From: Pseudomonadota bacterium
GTDB lineage: Bacteria; Pseudomonadota; Gammaproteobacteria; Pseudomonadales; Pseudohongiellaceae
NCBI GenBank assembly: GCA_027623555.1
Contig: JAQBSZ010000016.1
Location: 1-64,000, forward strand
Length of the DNA: 64,000 nt
Direction: 5' to 3'
Below the pieces are notes generated by a model. The model had not been told where the DNA came from, ran no database searches, and saw only the letters and a program-made list of their open reading frames with translations. The position numbers and the translations under genes were made by a program. Every line of letters begins with the position of its first letter. The first letter of the stretch is position 1. Below are positions 1-8,966 of the stretch, piece after piece.

Positions 1-2838
1 AGAATATCCTCTAGCCCTATTATGAGAAAATTCTACTTTAGATGTCAGTTAATTTTGGGGATGATTACCATTGTAACCGGATCACGGATTCTAAGGACCG
101 ACCTGATGTCAGTGACCCCACTGCAGGTCGTCAGTTCAGAAGAATTCATCATGTCCGGTAGCATCAATATCGAGCAGAAATTAGCTGAATTGCCAATGAC
201 GCTGCCTAGCTTTGGGCCAAGCTCCAACAACCCGGGTGATGGTACAGCACTGGTAAACCTGCGTGGACTCGGTACATCTAGAACACTCGTACTGGTGAAT
301 GGCCGACGTTATATGCCTTCACAGCAATCAGGCGAAGTGGACTTGAACACCATTCCTGCCAGTTTGATCAGGCAGGTAGACGTAATTACAGGTGGAGCCT
401 CTGCAGTATACGGTTCTGATGCCCTGGCTGGTGTTGTAAACGTGCAGTTAATCGATGACTTTGAAGGCATCGAGTTTAATTCAACTTATGACATTACTTC
501 CGAAGGTGACGCATCCAAAACCAATTTCGATATTACCATTGGTGGTAACTTCGACGGTGGTCGCGGTAATGCTACTGTCTATCTTGGTTATGTAGAACGA
601 GATCCGCTGTTTGCTGATGAGCGTAGCTTCTCAACGTTTGCTCTGGGCGACTCGGCTCCGGTCGGTACTCCCGGACAGAATAGCAGTACTGGTGTCGGTG
701 GCCCTCTGTCGGCCAGTGGTTCATCCGGTGTTCCAGCTACGCGTGTGTTTGGTGGCCCAACACTGCCAAATGGCCAAACATTGGGCATCTTTAATCCCGA
801 TGGTAGCGGTAGAGCCTGGCAGGAGCCGGGAGATCGTTTCAACTACGCGCCGGACAACTACATTCAGCTGCCGCAGGAAAGATACATGCTGGCTGGATTT
901 ACTCATTACGATATTAATGACACCACCAGAGCCTTCGCCGAATTTACCTTCGTGCATAACAAGGTTCCTCAGGAATTGGCTCCAACGCCTGCATTCCTGA
1001 GCTCATTGGAAATCAACCCTGACAGTCCTTTCTTCGCTGCGGATGTGCAGTCAGCGCTTAACGGCATTCGTTCAGACACCAATGGCGATGGCATAGTAGA
1101 CGGCGCTGACAATGCCTTCTTGGGTTTCATCGGTCGTCGTATGGTAGAGAACGGATCCCGCCAGGCCAAAGACACACGCCAGGGTTATCGTATGCTGGTT
1201 GGTCTGGATGGTGAGATCAATGACAACTGGACCTACAACGCCTATGTCAGCCGTTCGCATCTTAGGAACGACCAGTTCCTGAACAATGACGTGTCCGATA
1301 GCCGTTTCCGTCAGGCTGTGTTAGTCGCCGATGACGGGCTATCTTGTCAGGTAACTACTGGTGGATGCGCACCTTTGAATATCTTCGGTGCAGGCAACAT
1401 CAGTCAGGCTGCCATTAACTTCATCAACGTTGGTGCTACTAACGTGACTAGCATCGAACAGAAAGTGATTAGTGCTTCTGTGACGGGTGACCTCCCATTC
1501 TCATTCCCTGATGCCGCACCTGTTGCGGTCGTATTTGGTTTTGAGCATCGCGCCGATGAATCATCATTCCGTCCGGATGAATTCCTCGCCGGTGGTGACG
1601 TGCTCGGTTTTAACGCCGGCGAAGCCACTGTGGGTGATTACGAAGTAGACGAATGGTTCGCTGAGATCGACATTCCATTACTGGAAGGTAAGCCATTTGC
1701 AGAAAGACTGTCACTCTGGGGTGCGCTTCGTTTAGCGGATTACTCCAATATTGGCAGCGTAACTACTTCTGCCTACGCCTTGAACTGGGTACCGACAGAA
1801 ATGGTCACATTTCGTGTGGGCGCACAAGAAGCTATTCGTGCACCAAATGTATCTGAACTGTTCCTTGGTCAGGCCAATGGCTTCCCGGGTGCTTCAGACC
1901 CATGTAGTGCCGGTGGTACTGCCGGGTCCAGCCCCAACGCGACATTAACTTCACTGTGTGAAGCCACTGGTGTACCAGCAGGGCAGGTGGGTGTTTTCAC
2001 TCAGGCGAATACGCAGATCGAAGGTCTGTTTGGTGGTAACCCGAATCTCAATGAAGAGACTTCAGACACGTTCACCATCGGTGCAGTGATCCAACCACTT
2101 GATAACCTCGATATCGCTATCGACTGGTTCGAAATCGAAGTGGAAGATGCGATCTCTGTGCTGGGCGGTGGTCTGAACAACACACTGGATATTTGCTATA
2201 ACCAGATACAGAACCTGAACGACCAGTACTGTTCTGCGATAAGCAGAAGGCCCGACGGCAACGTGAATGTGGTAAATGTCCTCAATGCTAACATCGGTAA
2301 GCTGGAAACGTCCGGTATCGATCTGAGCGTAAACTATGCTCACGACTTCGATTTCGGAATCTTTGACGGTGGGTCTGAGCTGTCGATTTCCATGCGTAGT
2401 ACCTTTCTCAGCAAGTGGGAAGAAACTCCAGTGGTGGGATTAGCTGGAGTTAACGAATGTGAGGGTACATTCGGTGAAACCTGTGGACGACCACGACCTG
2501 AGTCGCTCTACAATACCCGATTTACCTGGAGCAACGGACCATTGGCTGCGTCAGTATTGTGGCGTTACATGGAAGATGTTGACGATGACAGGATCAGGAA
2601 CCAGGGCGTAGTCGCAAGTACCTTGTCGGTACCAACTATCGATGAGGCTAATTATGTCGACCTGGCTTTGACCTATGCGTGGAGTGATAACCTTCGACTC
2701 AACTTCGGCATCAAAAATATGTTTGATGAAGAGCCAACCTTCTTAGGTGATACTCAACAGCAAGCCAACACGTTCCCAGAAACTTACGACCTTTTTGGTA
2801 CTCGGTACTGGGTGAGCGCTACTTATAACTTCCGTTAG
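1..2838 (+). CDS. TonB-dependent outer-membrane receptor, 5' end atypical or outside window
   Basis: Large outer-membrane receptor of the TonB-dependent family that takes up siderophores, glycans or similar ligands using energy from TonB. The first ATG is at 22, giving 938 residues, but the frame is open to base 1. A plug domain is visible: the segment IVTGSRI near residue 17, then the plug motifs NLRGLGTSRTLVLVNGRR (about 78-95) and GGASAVYGSDALAGVVN (about 123-139). The rest is a 22-strand barrel by family expectation, with the usual 'NLNEET' and 'WFEIEVEDAI' barrel segments and an aromatic-rich C-terminus (YNFR). No credible signal peptide precedes the TonB-box-like segment; residues 1-16 are basic and Cys-containing and unlike the family. 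Either the real start lies upstream or the 5' end is damaged. A strong terminator follows the stop. Neighbours (SapC, TPR-oxygenases) recur with such receptors in marine gammaproteobacteria. Ligand cannot be told. Confidence 0.9.
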   Translation, partial: RISSSPIMRKFYFRCQLILGMITIVTGSRILRTDLMSVTPLQVVSSEEFIMSGSINIEQKLAELPMTLPSFGPSSNNPGDGTALVNLRGLGTSRTLVLVNGRRYMPSQQSGEVDLNTIPASLIRQVDVITGGASAVYGSDALAGVVNVQLIDDFEGIEFNSTYDITSEGDASKTNFDITIGGNFDGGRGNATVYLGYVERDPLFADERSFSTFALGDSAPVGTPGQNSSTGVGGPLSASGSSGVPATRVFGGPTLPNGQTLGIFNPDGSGRAWQEPGDRFNYAPDNYIQLPQERYMLAGFTHYDINDTTRAFAEFTFVHNKVPQELAPTPAFLSSLEINPDSPFFAADVQSALNGIRSDTNGDGIVDGADNAFLGFIGRRMVENGSRQAKDTRQGYRMLVGLDGEINDNWTYNAYVSRSHLRNDQFLNNDVSDSRFRQAVLVADDGLSCQVTTGGCAPLNIFGAGNISQAAINFINVGATNVTSIEQKVISASVTGDLPFSFPDAAPVAVVFGFEHRADESSFRPDEFLAGGDVLGFNAGEATVGDYEVDEWFAEIDIPLLEGKPFAERLSLWGALRLADYSNIGSVTTSAYALNWVPTEMVTFRVGAQEAIRAPNVSELFLGQANGFPGASDPCSAGGTAGSSPNATLTSLCEATGVPAGQVGVFTQANTQIEGLFGGNPNLNEETSDTFTIGAVIQPLDNLDIAIDWFEIEVEDAISVLGGGLNNTLDICYNQIQNLNDQYCSAISRRPDGNVNVVNVLNANIGKLETSGIDLSVNYAHDFDFGIFDGGSELSISMRSTFLSKWEETPVVGLAGVNECEGTFGETCGRPRPESLYNTRFTWSNGPLAASVLWRYMEDVDDDRIRNQGVVASTLSVPTIDEANYVDLALTYAWSDNLRLNFGIKNMFDEEPTFLGDTQQQANTFPETYDLFGTRYWVSATYNFR

Positions 2839-2862
2839 AAAGTACGCTAGCTAGAACAACTA

Positions 2863-2892
2863 AACGGCGGGCACTAGCCCGCCGTTTTTTTT
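2863..2892 (+). terminator. Rho-independent terminator after the TonB receptor
   Basis: Perfect 10-bp stem AACGGCGGGC/GCCCGCCGTT with tetraloop ACTA, followed directly by a run of T (TTTTTTTT). It sits 24 bases after the receptor stop and 10 bases before the end of the convergent TPR-hydroxylase gene, so it may also limit antisense read-through. Confidence 0.95.
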
Positions 2893-2902
2893 GCCTGGAA
2901 TT

Positions 2903-3997
2903 CTAGATCGATCTGGTTTTATTCCATGCCTCTCTGCTTTCGAATGACGCTGCAACAGCTTTGCGTTCATCGATAGTTAGATCAGGATGCCAGGCGCCGA
3001 ACAATAGATTTACTCTCGGCTCAGCGAATGCATTCCAGCTCTCATGCAGAAACGAGTCATCGAATAGAAAGACCTTGCCTTCCTGCCACAAATACTCCCG
3101 CCCTGCCACTTTAATACCTGCCCTGTCCGATGTAATCAGGGGTAGATGTACCGTCATATCGGTGTTAGCCAGGCCATAGTGCGGCGGAATATGTTGATTG
3201 CCCTTCAGCACCGAAAATAGAACTTCGCGGGGTTGCCCGCCAGTTTTTAGCAGTGGAACCTGTTCCAGCAAGGCGCAGGTCTTTGGCACCAACGCTATCA
3301 GCTTCGCGTTCATTGCATCAATTTTGTAGAGATGCAGGGAAGTCCAGTTGTTTGAGCCAATCAGAGGTTGCCAGGAATTGTCCAGAGCCGCATTGGCGTC
3401 GATATAGGGCTCTCCAACTATTTCCGGATCAACAGACAGCTTGAAATATTCGTCTCGAATTTCTTCATAGGCAGATTCCAGCGCCTGACACCAGGAATAT
3501 CCCTCGGCATCGAATATTGCTACCGGATCAAGATCGGGCACATAGAAAAAATGGGGTTGTTGTTGATCACACTTGTAAGTAAACGATTGATCATGAGTGG
3601 CGCACCAGATAGCGGCATAGATTCTATCCAGTTTCGCACTGGGCTGAAATTGCTGATAGTTGGCAACGGCCTGTTTATGTAATTGGGTAAAATGATGACG
3701 GACTTGTTCATTCGCATCCTGCGAACGAATTTGAATGTCTTTCGAAATATCTGGATTGCGCCAGGCGCCGAGAGTAGATGGGTTCAGATCAGCCGCCAGG
3801 GAATACACCTGTACTGCCTTATCAAGTTTACCGATCTTCCTCAGTGCGTAACCAAGGTAGAGATAGGGAGCGGGATTGTTCCGGTCCAACAGCAACGCTC
3901 GGCGATATTCATCAGCAGCCGCTTGCAAATTACCGGCAGTTTCTGAATTGTACGCCTTCTGGCATATCTGGTATTGGGCCTGAGCCGTATCTTCCAT
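2903..3997 (-). CDS. TPR protein with aspartyl/asparaginyl beta-hydroxylase domain
   Basis: A 364-residue cytoplasmic protein. Residues about 10-80 form two or three TPR units (AADEYRRALLLDRNNPAPYLYLGYA type). The C-terminal part (about 240-345) matches the aspartyl/asparaginyl beta-hydroxylase cupin fold, an Fe(II)/2-oxoglutarate dioxygenase that hydroxylates Asp or Asn side chains. The candidate metal ligands are His273 (in PPHYG) and His318 (in FLHESWN), with Arg328 as the likely 2-oxoglutarate-binding residue; these assignments are by motif. The gene is convergent with the TonB receptor. Two more 2OG oxygenases lie within 5 kb, suggesting a shared modification pathway. The substrate is unknown. 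Confidence 0.85.
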   Translation of the reverse strand: MEDTAQAQYQICQKAYNSETAGNLQAAADEYRRALLLDRNNPAPYLYLGYALRKIGKLDKAVQVYSLAADLNPSTLGAWRNPDISKDIQIRSQDANEQVRHHFTQLHKQAVANYQQFQPSAKLDRIYAAIWCATHDQSFTYKCDQQQPHFFYVPDLDPVAIFDAEGYSWCQALESAYEEIRDEYFKLSVDPEIVGEPYIDANAALDNSWQPLIGSNNWTSLHLYKIDAMNAKLIALVPKTCALLEQVPLLKTGGQPREVLFSVLKGNQHIPPHYGLANTDMTVHLPLITSDRAGIKVAGREYLWQEGKVFLFDDSFLHESWNAFAEPRVNLLFGAWHPDLTIDERKAVAASFESREAWNKTRSI

Positions 3998-4074
3998 GCG
4001 TCGGGATTATCCTCTATTACCGCATCTGTTACTATTGGCGCCTGTTAGCCCCGAGCCTTTTAACTATTCACTTC

Positions 4075-4111
4075 TAAGGAGCCTCTGATCAATTATATGC
4101 TCCCTAAGGTA
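4075..4111 (+). repeat. Short hairpin-forming repeat, copy 1 (TAAGGAGCCTCTGATC type)
   Basis: The sequence TAAGGAGCCTCTGATC recurs exactly at 16982. Here it is followed by AATTATAT and GCTCCCT, so AAGGAGC pairs with GCTCCCT with one mismatch. It lies just before the methyltransferase start and could form a leader hairpin that also includes the GGAG. In copy 2 the same arms carry the same mismatch but the loop differs, which argues for a dispersed element rather than chance. Confidence 0.5.
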
Positions 4112-4115
4112 CACA

Positions 4116-5024
4116 ATGGATATCGATCCCTGGACGGTTTATTGGCAAGCCGATCACCTGGAAAGTTGCATACCCAGCCGGACACCTGAAGACAGCAAAG
4201 AAATCGCCGCATTCTGGCAAGAATGTGCTATCACTTTAAAAGATGGTGCCAGCGTTGTGGATCTCGCCTGTGGCAATGGCGCGATTCCCAAGCAGCTGTT
4301 ATCTGTAAACTCAACGCTGCAAATATGCGCTGTCGACAAGGCTGAAATCTCACCCCTGGAATATTTATCTCAAACCGGGGAATTAGCATCGGTTCGTTTC
4401 TTACCAGCAACGGATATCTGTGAGCTCCCATTCGATGACAATTCCATTGATGCGGTAACCAGCCAGTTCGGAATAGAGTACGCTCCTCTCAAGGCGGCCT
4501 GCCAGGCCGCAGTTCGCGTGCTAAAACCCGGTGGTATGATGCGACTGCTAATGCACCATGCGGAAAGCGAAATTGTAAAGCCAGCCTCAGCAACTATCGC
4601 TGAGATTACTCGACTACTCGAACAGCAGGGGCCGATGAAAGCCATTGAATCGTTTGTGTCGGGAAACATAACTATTGAACAGCTGGAAACTGTAGGACAA
4701 TCTTATCTTCAAGCAGAAATCCCTGGAACGAAACAAGTAAGCGGTCAGGTATTTGCCGGCATAGACCAGATTATAGAGTTGATGAAAACCAACCCGGCTC
4801 AGGCTGAAGCCTTGCTTGTAAATATGGAAAAAAGATTAGTCGCAGACCGATCGCGTTTACAACAATTGCAATCCGCCGCTCTCGATGAGCAGCAGGCAGA
4901 TTCGGTTGCAAAAGAATTCTCAGAGCTGGGCATGGACATTGATATTTTTGAGCAGTTTTTGATTAATGGCCAGCAGGAAGATTGCGCGCTTATTGGCTGG
5001 AAGATTTCTGCTCACAAAGCTTAG
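4116..5024 (+). CDS. Class I SAM-dependent methyltransferase
   Basis: A 302-residue soluble methyltransferase of the Methyltransf_11/25 type. Motif I is VVDLACGNGAIP (about 46-57), the acidic residue after strand 2 is in CAVDKAE, and the motif IV/post-motif region is SIDAVTSQFGIEYAP with VLKPGGMMRLLMHH (motif VI) after it. The C-terminal half is helical and Gln-rich and probably forms a substrate cap. The ATG at 4116 follows a TAAGG element. It stands alone on the plus strand between the TPR-hydroxylase and SapC genes. The methyl acceptor is not evident; linkage to the 2OG oxygenases suggests a peptide, protein or small-molecule target, but that is inference. Confidence 0.85.
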   Translation: MDIDPWTVYWQADHLESCIPSRTPEDSKEIAAFWQECAITLKDGASVVDLACGNGAIPKQLLSVNSTLQICAVDKAEISPLEYLSQTGELASVRFLPATDICELPFDDNSIDAVTSQFGIEYAPLKAACQAAVRVLKPGGMMRLLMHHAESEIVKPASATIAEITRLLEQQGPMKAIESFVSGNITIEQLETVGQSYLQAEIPGTKQVSGQVFAGIDQIIELMKTNPAQAEALLVNMEKRLVADRSRLQQLQSAALDEQQADSVAKEFSELGMDIDIFEQFLINGQQEDCALIGWKISAHKA

Positions 5025-5161
5025 TAGCAGAATTACTGCTGTAGTCCGCGTAAATTAGGACAAGATGCCGCTGACGAATGAAATTGTTGCCCACCGGGCG
5101 TGTCAGTGGGCTCGTAAGACGCTATCATTACGGCAATTTAGTTAGTCGAGCAGGAAGCCTC

Positions 5162-5941
5162 ATGAGTGAAAAAGCGAGTTCAAAGGGGAGTAATATTTCC
5201 CTGGAAGTACCAAAAGGAAGCATGTTTCTGTACCAGAAACCTGAATTGTTGACTGTGGAAGAACATGGCGCTCTTGGCTTTGTTACTCCTTCAAATCCCT
5301 ACGGATTTGCAAAGAAAGCCACAACCATCCCTCTAGTTGCGTCGGAAATCGCTTCGGCGCAGAAACATTATCCGGTGATTTTTTCCAATCCTGAAAATGC
5401 AACGCCCCATGCCATCGTGTCAGTGTTAAAAGATGAAAATATGTTTGTCGACAAAACAGGTAATTGGGTGGATATGCATTACATCCCTTCTTACGTGCGC
5501 AGACACCCCTTCGCTATTGCCAGCGGTGACAACGATCAACTGGCGGTCGTTATCGATCGATCTTCGGTGACGATTTCAGAAAAACCTGATCATCCTTTTT
5601 TTAATGAAGGTGCACTTACGGAACAAACCCAACTAATGGTCGACTTTTGTGGGCAATTCGAAGCAGAGCGCCGGCGCACCATTGAGTTTTGTAAGAGGCT
5701 TAAGGAGCTTGAATTGTTAAAACTGCAGGAAGTCAATGTGGGCCAAGGCGACTCTGAAAAACAACTCGCGTCATATTATGCAGTGGATGTGAAGAAGCTC
5801 GAAGCCCTTGAACCGGATACGCTCACAGAACTGCACAAGAATGGCTATCTGTCATTTATTTTTGCCCATCTCTTTTCTCTGGAAAACTGGCCGCGCTTGC
5901 TGGATAGGCGCCAACTAATGCTTACCGCTAATCAGGCCTAG
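5162..5941 (+). CDS. SapC family protein
   Basis: A 259-residue protein of the SapC family (PF07277), named after a Campylobacter S-layer-associated protein; its biochemical role is unknown. Recognisable segments are the N-terminal FLYQKPELLTVEEHGALGF, the YPVIFSN strand, the WVDMHYIPSYVRRHPFAI block and the FCKRLKELELL helix before the C-terminal Leu-rich part. The start at 5162 (MSEKASSK) has AGGAAG just upstream; the frame is open 28 codons further to 5078 but that extension looks like leader. The gene overlaps the convergent TPR-oxygenase gene by 14 bases. SapC genes are repeatedly found beside TonB receptors, tryptophan halogenases and TPR/2OG oxygenases in marine proteobacteria. Confidence 0.85.
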   Translation: MSEKASSKGSNISLEVPKGSMFLYQKPELLTVEEHGALGFVTPSNPYGFAKKATTIPLVASEIASAQKHYPVIFSNPENATPHAIVSVLKDENMFVDKTGNWVDMHYIPSYVRRHPFAIASGDNDQLAVVIDRSSVTISEKPDHPFFNEGALTEQTQLMVDFCGQFEAERRRTIEFCKRLKELELLKLQEVNVGQGDSEKQLASYYAVDVKKLEALEPDTLTELHKNGYLSFIFAHLFSLENWPRLLDRRQLMLTANQA

Positions 5942-7739
5942 TCACGACATCGAAGGCAATGGTCATTCTTGGCTCATCGCCTTGAATGGGCACGGTGCCA
6001 TGCCACATGTAGGAAGGAAATAGCACCAGAGTCCCTGCTTTGGGTTTAATGAATTTCTCTGCAGTCACTCCTGGCACAGGAAAACGAGGTTCTCCAAACT
6101 TAATCCATCCTGCCTTATTTTCGCCCGATTCAATTTCCGGTGGCGTTGCAACGTAATAGGCGGAACTCAACCATCCTTCGGGATGAACATGATTGACGTG
6201 ATAGCCTTCCTGGTGCAAGAGCACCGACCAGCAGCCAATAATTTCATCACGGCCTTTATTGCGCGCCAGTAGAGGATGAGAAGAATCATTGCCTAATTTG
6301 TCTCGGTATTCTGCGATTGGTTTCTTCAAACAATCAAGAAACGCCTTTAGTACCGGATCAGGGTCGGTGAGCAGGCTGGTGTGGGTCTGAGTGCCATGTC
6401 GTAGACTCTGATCGAGTGGACGAGTATCGAACTGGTGACGCTGCTTTAATACTGTAATCAGATCGGCATTAAAGGCTTCCATGCTCAACCAACCGGTGGG
6501 CGGTTGTAGTTCGAACCGCTGTACAAAATCATCATAGTTATAATAATTCTCATAGAGAGAGTCACCGAGCATACGCGCCGCCGTTGCTTCCATGGCGACA
6601 TACCATTGGTTTAATGGTGATCGTTGTCTAGCTTCCTGAATGATCGGCAGCGCCTCTTGCGCTCTACCCAGTGCCATCATCGCATCGATCACTAAATCTG
6701 CACTGCGTATAACATTCCCTTCCAGCTCTGCTGCTTTCTGCGCACTCGTCAATGCTTCTTCGTACTTTCCAGCCAGTTGCCGCACGGCAGCCAGGGCACA
6801 ATAAAGATCGGGGACAGCGGGGTTGATTGTCAATGCATCAAGCAATACCTTCTCTGCCGTTTCATACAGATCGGCTCCTTGTAATATGCGTGCGTATCGA
6901 ATTTGTAATTCAATATTGGAAGGTAGCTGCTTCGCTGCATCGGCAAACTCCTGAGCGAAGTCGTCTTCGCCGCGCATATAACGAATTTTCGCCAGTAACT
7001 CCAACGCTTCGATGTTTTGCGGGAAACTAGTCACGAGTTTGCTCAGTACAAGGCTGGCATCTTCAAACTGATTAAGCCCTACCAGAGCGCTGGCACGGTT
7101 AAAGTCGATTTCCGGCCCGGTGACGCCATGAGTCATGGCCAGTTCCAACTGGCTTAATGCGTCTTCGGGTCGATTTATTTGAATTAATAGCGCCCCCAGA
7201 TTGTGCCTGGCCACACCATAAGCTGGTTTGAGCGCGATGGCCTTCAGGTACGCTTCTTCGGCTTCTGCATAGTGCTCTCTACCACGTTGGCTTACACCCA
7301 GGTTTACCCAAGCCTCTGCATCGGCTCTATTTTTATCCAGCAGAGCAAGTGCTTGCTGTTCTGCCGCGTCATACTCTCCCATCTCACAAAGTAACCTGGC
7401 CAGCCCGAGTCGAGCTGGTCTGAATGAACTGTCGTGGTGCAAGGCTTTTTGGTATTGCCGCTCGGCCTGCTCAAGGTTGCCCATGCTTTTATACAGATTG
7501 CCGAGGTTTGCCTGAATGTCGGCGCGGCCCGGCTGCAGGTTAAGACAATTCTGAAACAACGCTTCCGCCTCACTGGACAGACCCTGTTTCTTCTTTATAA
7601 GAGCAAGCAAATGCTGTGCATCGACAGCCTGGGGGACCTCAATAAGTAACTTTTGACAAATAACCTCGGCACCATCTAAGTCATCCTGGGCAAATAGATT
7701 TGCCGCCTGTTGCAGTGCCGCTAATGAATTTCGATCCAT
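5928..7739 (-). CDS. TPR-repeat protein with C-terminal 2OG-Fe(II) oxygenase domain
   Basis: A 603-residue protein. Residues about 1-390 are a long TPR superhelix (units such as ADIQANLGNLYKSMGNLEQA and AEAWVNLGVSQRGREHYAEA). The last 190 residues are a 2OG-Fe(II) oxygenase of the 2OG-FeII_Oxy_5 type: the His cluster YHVNHVHPEGW (His514-519), a second half of the jelly roll with LVLFPSYMWHGTVP (His580) and Arg591 in DEPRMTIAF. It should couple oxidative decarboxylation of 2-oxoglutarate to hydroxylation of a partner recognised by the TPRs. The initiator ATG is at 7739, 31 bases from the next oxygenase gene on the same strand, so the two are probably co-transcribed. The substrate is unknown. 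Confidence 0.9.
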   Translation of the reverse strand: MDRNSLAALQQAANLFAQDDLDGAEVICQKLLIEVPQAVDAQHLLALIKKKQGLSSEAEALFQNCLNLQPGRADIQANLGNLYKSMGNLEQAERQYQKALHHDSSFRPARLGLARLLCEMGEYDAAEQQALALLDKNRADAEAWVNLGVSQRGREHYAEAEEAYLKAIALKPAYGVARHNLGALLIQINRPEDALSQLELAMTHGVTGPEIDFNRASALVGLNQFEDASLVLSKLVTSFPQNIEALELLAKIRYMRGEDDFAQEFADAAKQLPSNIELQIRYARILQGADLYETAEKVLLDALTINPAVPDLYCALAAVRQLAGKYEEALTSAQKAAELEGNVIRSADLVIDAMMALGRAQEALPIIQEARQRSPLNQWYVAMEATAARMLGDSLYENYYNYDDFVQRFELQPPTGWLSMEAFNADLITVLKQRHQFDTRPLDQSLRHGTQTHTSLLTDPDPVLKAFLDCLKKPIAEYRDKLGNDSSHPLLARNKGRDEIIGCWSVLLHQEGYHVNHVHPEGWLSSAYYVATPPEIESGENKAGWIKFGEPRFPVPGVTAEKFIKPKAGTLVLFPSYMWHGTVPIQGDEPRMTIAFDVVTRPD

Positions 7740-7769
7740 GGGGAAACCTGTGCTCCAGATTCGACGGGA

Positions 7770-8393
7770 TTATCTAAAGCGAAACCACCCGGTAATCGCG
7801 AATCTCGCCCTGCGTGCAAACGGGCTTACCAGGCTTACTGCGTGTCGAGTTCCTACCGCAAATAGCGACAGGGAATTCAATTTAGGAACAAACACATCCG
7901 TGACATTTTTCTTATCATCATAGAACATGAGGTTGCCTCCCCAATCAGGATGCCAGTCGGAGGTCAGGTTAAACACATACGCTGCGAGTCGGTTCTTTCC
8001 TGCGACCAGATCATTATGGGACTTGAGGAAATGGCCTGGATCGTAACGCGTAGCCTGGGCATCGGCGAATTCAATATTTCGCAATCCGCTAATCTGACGA
8101 ATCGTAGTCAATACGGTATTTGAATTGAGAAAATCCAGGAATTCTTTTAATAACTCTGAGCAATTGCCTGATTGGGCCAGGTCGAATACAGGATAGTTCT
8201 TGTACATGTAACCGAATTCTTGCTGGGCACAACTATAGATAGAATTAGTAATTTCGGATTGTTCTTCTGACTCCAACTCGGCAAAGCCATTTGCCGATAG
8301 ATCATAGTGCTTTTGTTGATTTCGGAATACCAGATTCCAATCTGGCATTGCAAGAAGATGCTTTACTAAATTTTCTGCGCAGCCTGTATCCAA
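7770..8393 (-). CDS. Small 2OG-Fe(II) oxygenase, prolyl 4-hydroxylase-like; start codon unclear
   Basis: A 207-residue protein (counted from a TTG at 8393) of the 2OG-Fe(II) oxygenase superfamily, closest to the Tpa1/prolyl-4-hydroxylase group. The HxD motif is His126/Asp128 (KSHNDL), the distal ligand is His184 (GTRHAVS) and the 2OG-binding Arg lies at about 194-196 (FARRARFAI). The frame continues upstream of the TTG without stop to about 8502, and the extra residues (FRKNSKVLIPDILDTGCAEN) look like the authentic N-terminus of the family, yet no ATG, GTG or TTG is present there. Either a very rare start is used, or the start has been lost. The upstream partner is intergenic; downstream is the TPR-oxygenase on the same strand. 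Confidence 0.75.
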   Translation of the reverse strand: MDTGCAENLVKHLLAMPDWNLVFRNQQKHYDLSANGFAELESEEQSEITNSIYSCAQQEFGYMYKNYPVFDLAQSGNCSELLKEFLDFLNSNTVLTTIRQISGLRNIEFADAQATRYDPGHFLKSHNDLVAGKNRLAAYVFNLTSDWHPDWGGNLMFYDDKKNVTDVFVPKLNSLSLFAVGTRHAVSLVSPFARRARFAITGWFRFR

Positions 8394-8648
8394 AATATCC
8401 GGAATCAGTACCTTGCTATTTTTTCTAAACGTTTTTGCAGCAGCTTTCTGATTTACAGCACTGGACAGAGAAAATGTTTGCGTAGCGATACCCAGTTCCT
8501 CTCATCAATTTTCAAATCGAAGCATAGTAAAACGAACTATCCAAGTCCACTCTGAATGTGCAAGCACTCACATGTATTCACTCCAGCTATCGGCTCTGCA
8601 ACAGCCTGATCGAGCTTAGTCTGTACTCGATATTGGCAATGCTCTCTC

Positions 8649-8966
8649 TTGGCAGTTCTACTCAGGATTGATATAAAGCAGGCAGCGCTTTCAATCTCGA
8701 CGATTCGGATACATTACTTCAGATCCTTACTGGTTGCTCTAACCCTTTCTGTGTTGCTGCCTGGCTGCACAAACCAGCAGCTATTCAATGCGATTCGAGA
8801 GAACAACCAGCAGCGCTGTGAAGAGATCCCAATCCCTCAACAGGCGGCTTGTAAGGCGCAATACAAGACAGACTATGAAGATTATCGTCAGGATTACGAA
8901 GCAATAGAGTATAAAGAGCGGTATTTTCCAGCGCTATTGGTAGCCCTGAGCCTGCAGATTGAATAG
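8649..8966 (+). CDS. Putative small lipoprotein
   Basis: A 105-residue product from a TTG at 8649; no ATG is available in frame. The segment SLLVALTLSVLLPGC is a lipoprotein signal with lipobox LPGC (Cys40). The mature part is short, polar and Tyr/Asp/Gln-rich (YKTDYEDYRQDYEAIEYKERY) with two further Cys residues. The 3' end overlaps the convergent ABC transporter gene by 33 bases, so the last dozen residues may be poorly constrained. Function is not recognised. The long N-terminal extension before the hydrophobic stretch suggests that the true start is nearer the signal, possibly at a rare codon. Confidence 0.5.
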   Translation: MAVLLRIDIKQAALSISTIRIHYFRSLLVALTLSVLLPGCTNQQLFNAIRENNQQRCEEIPIPQQAACKAQYKTDYEDYRQDYEAIEYKERYFPALLVALSLQIE

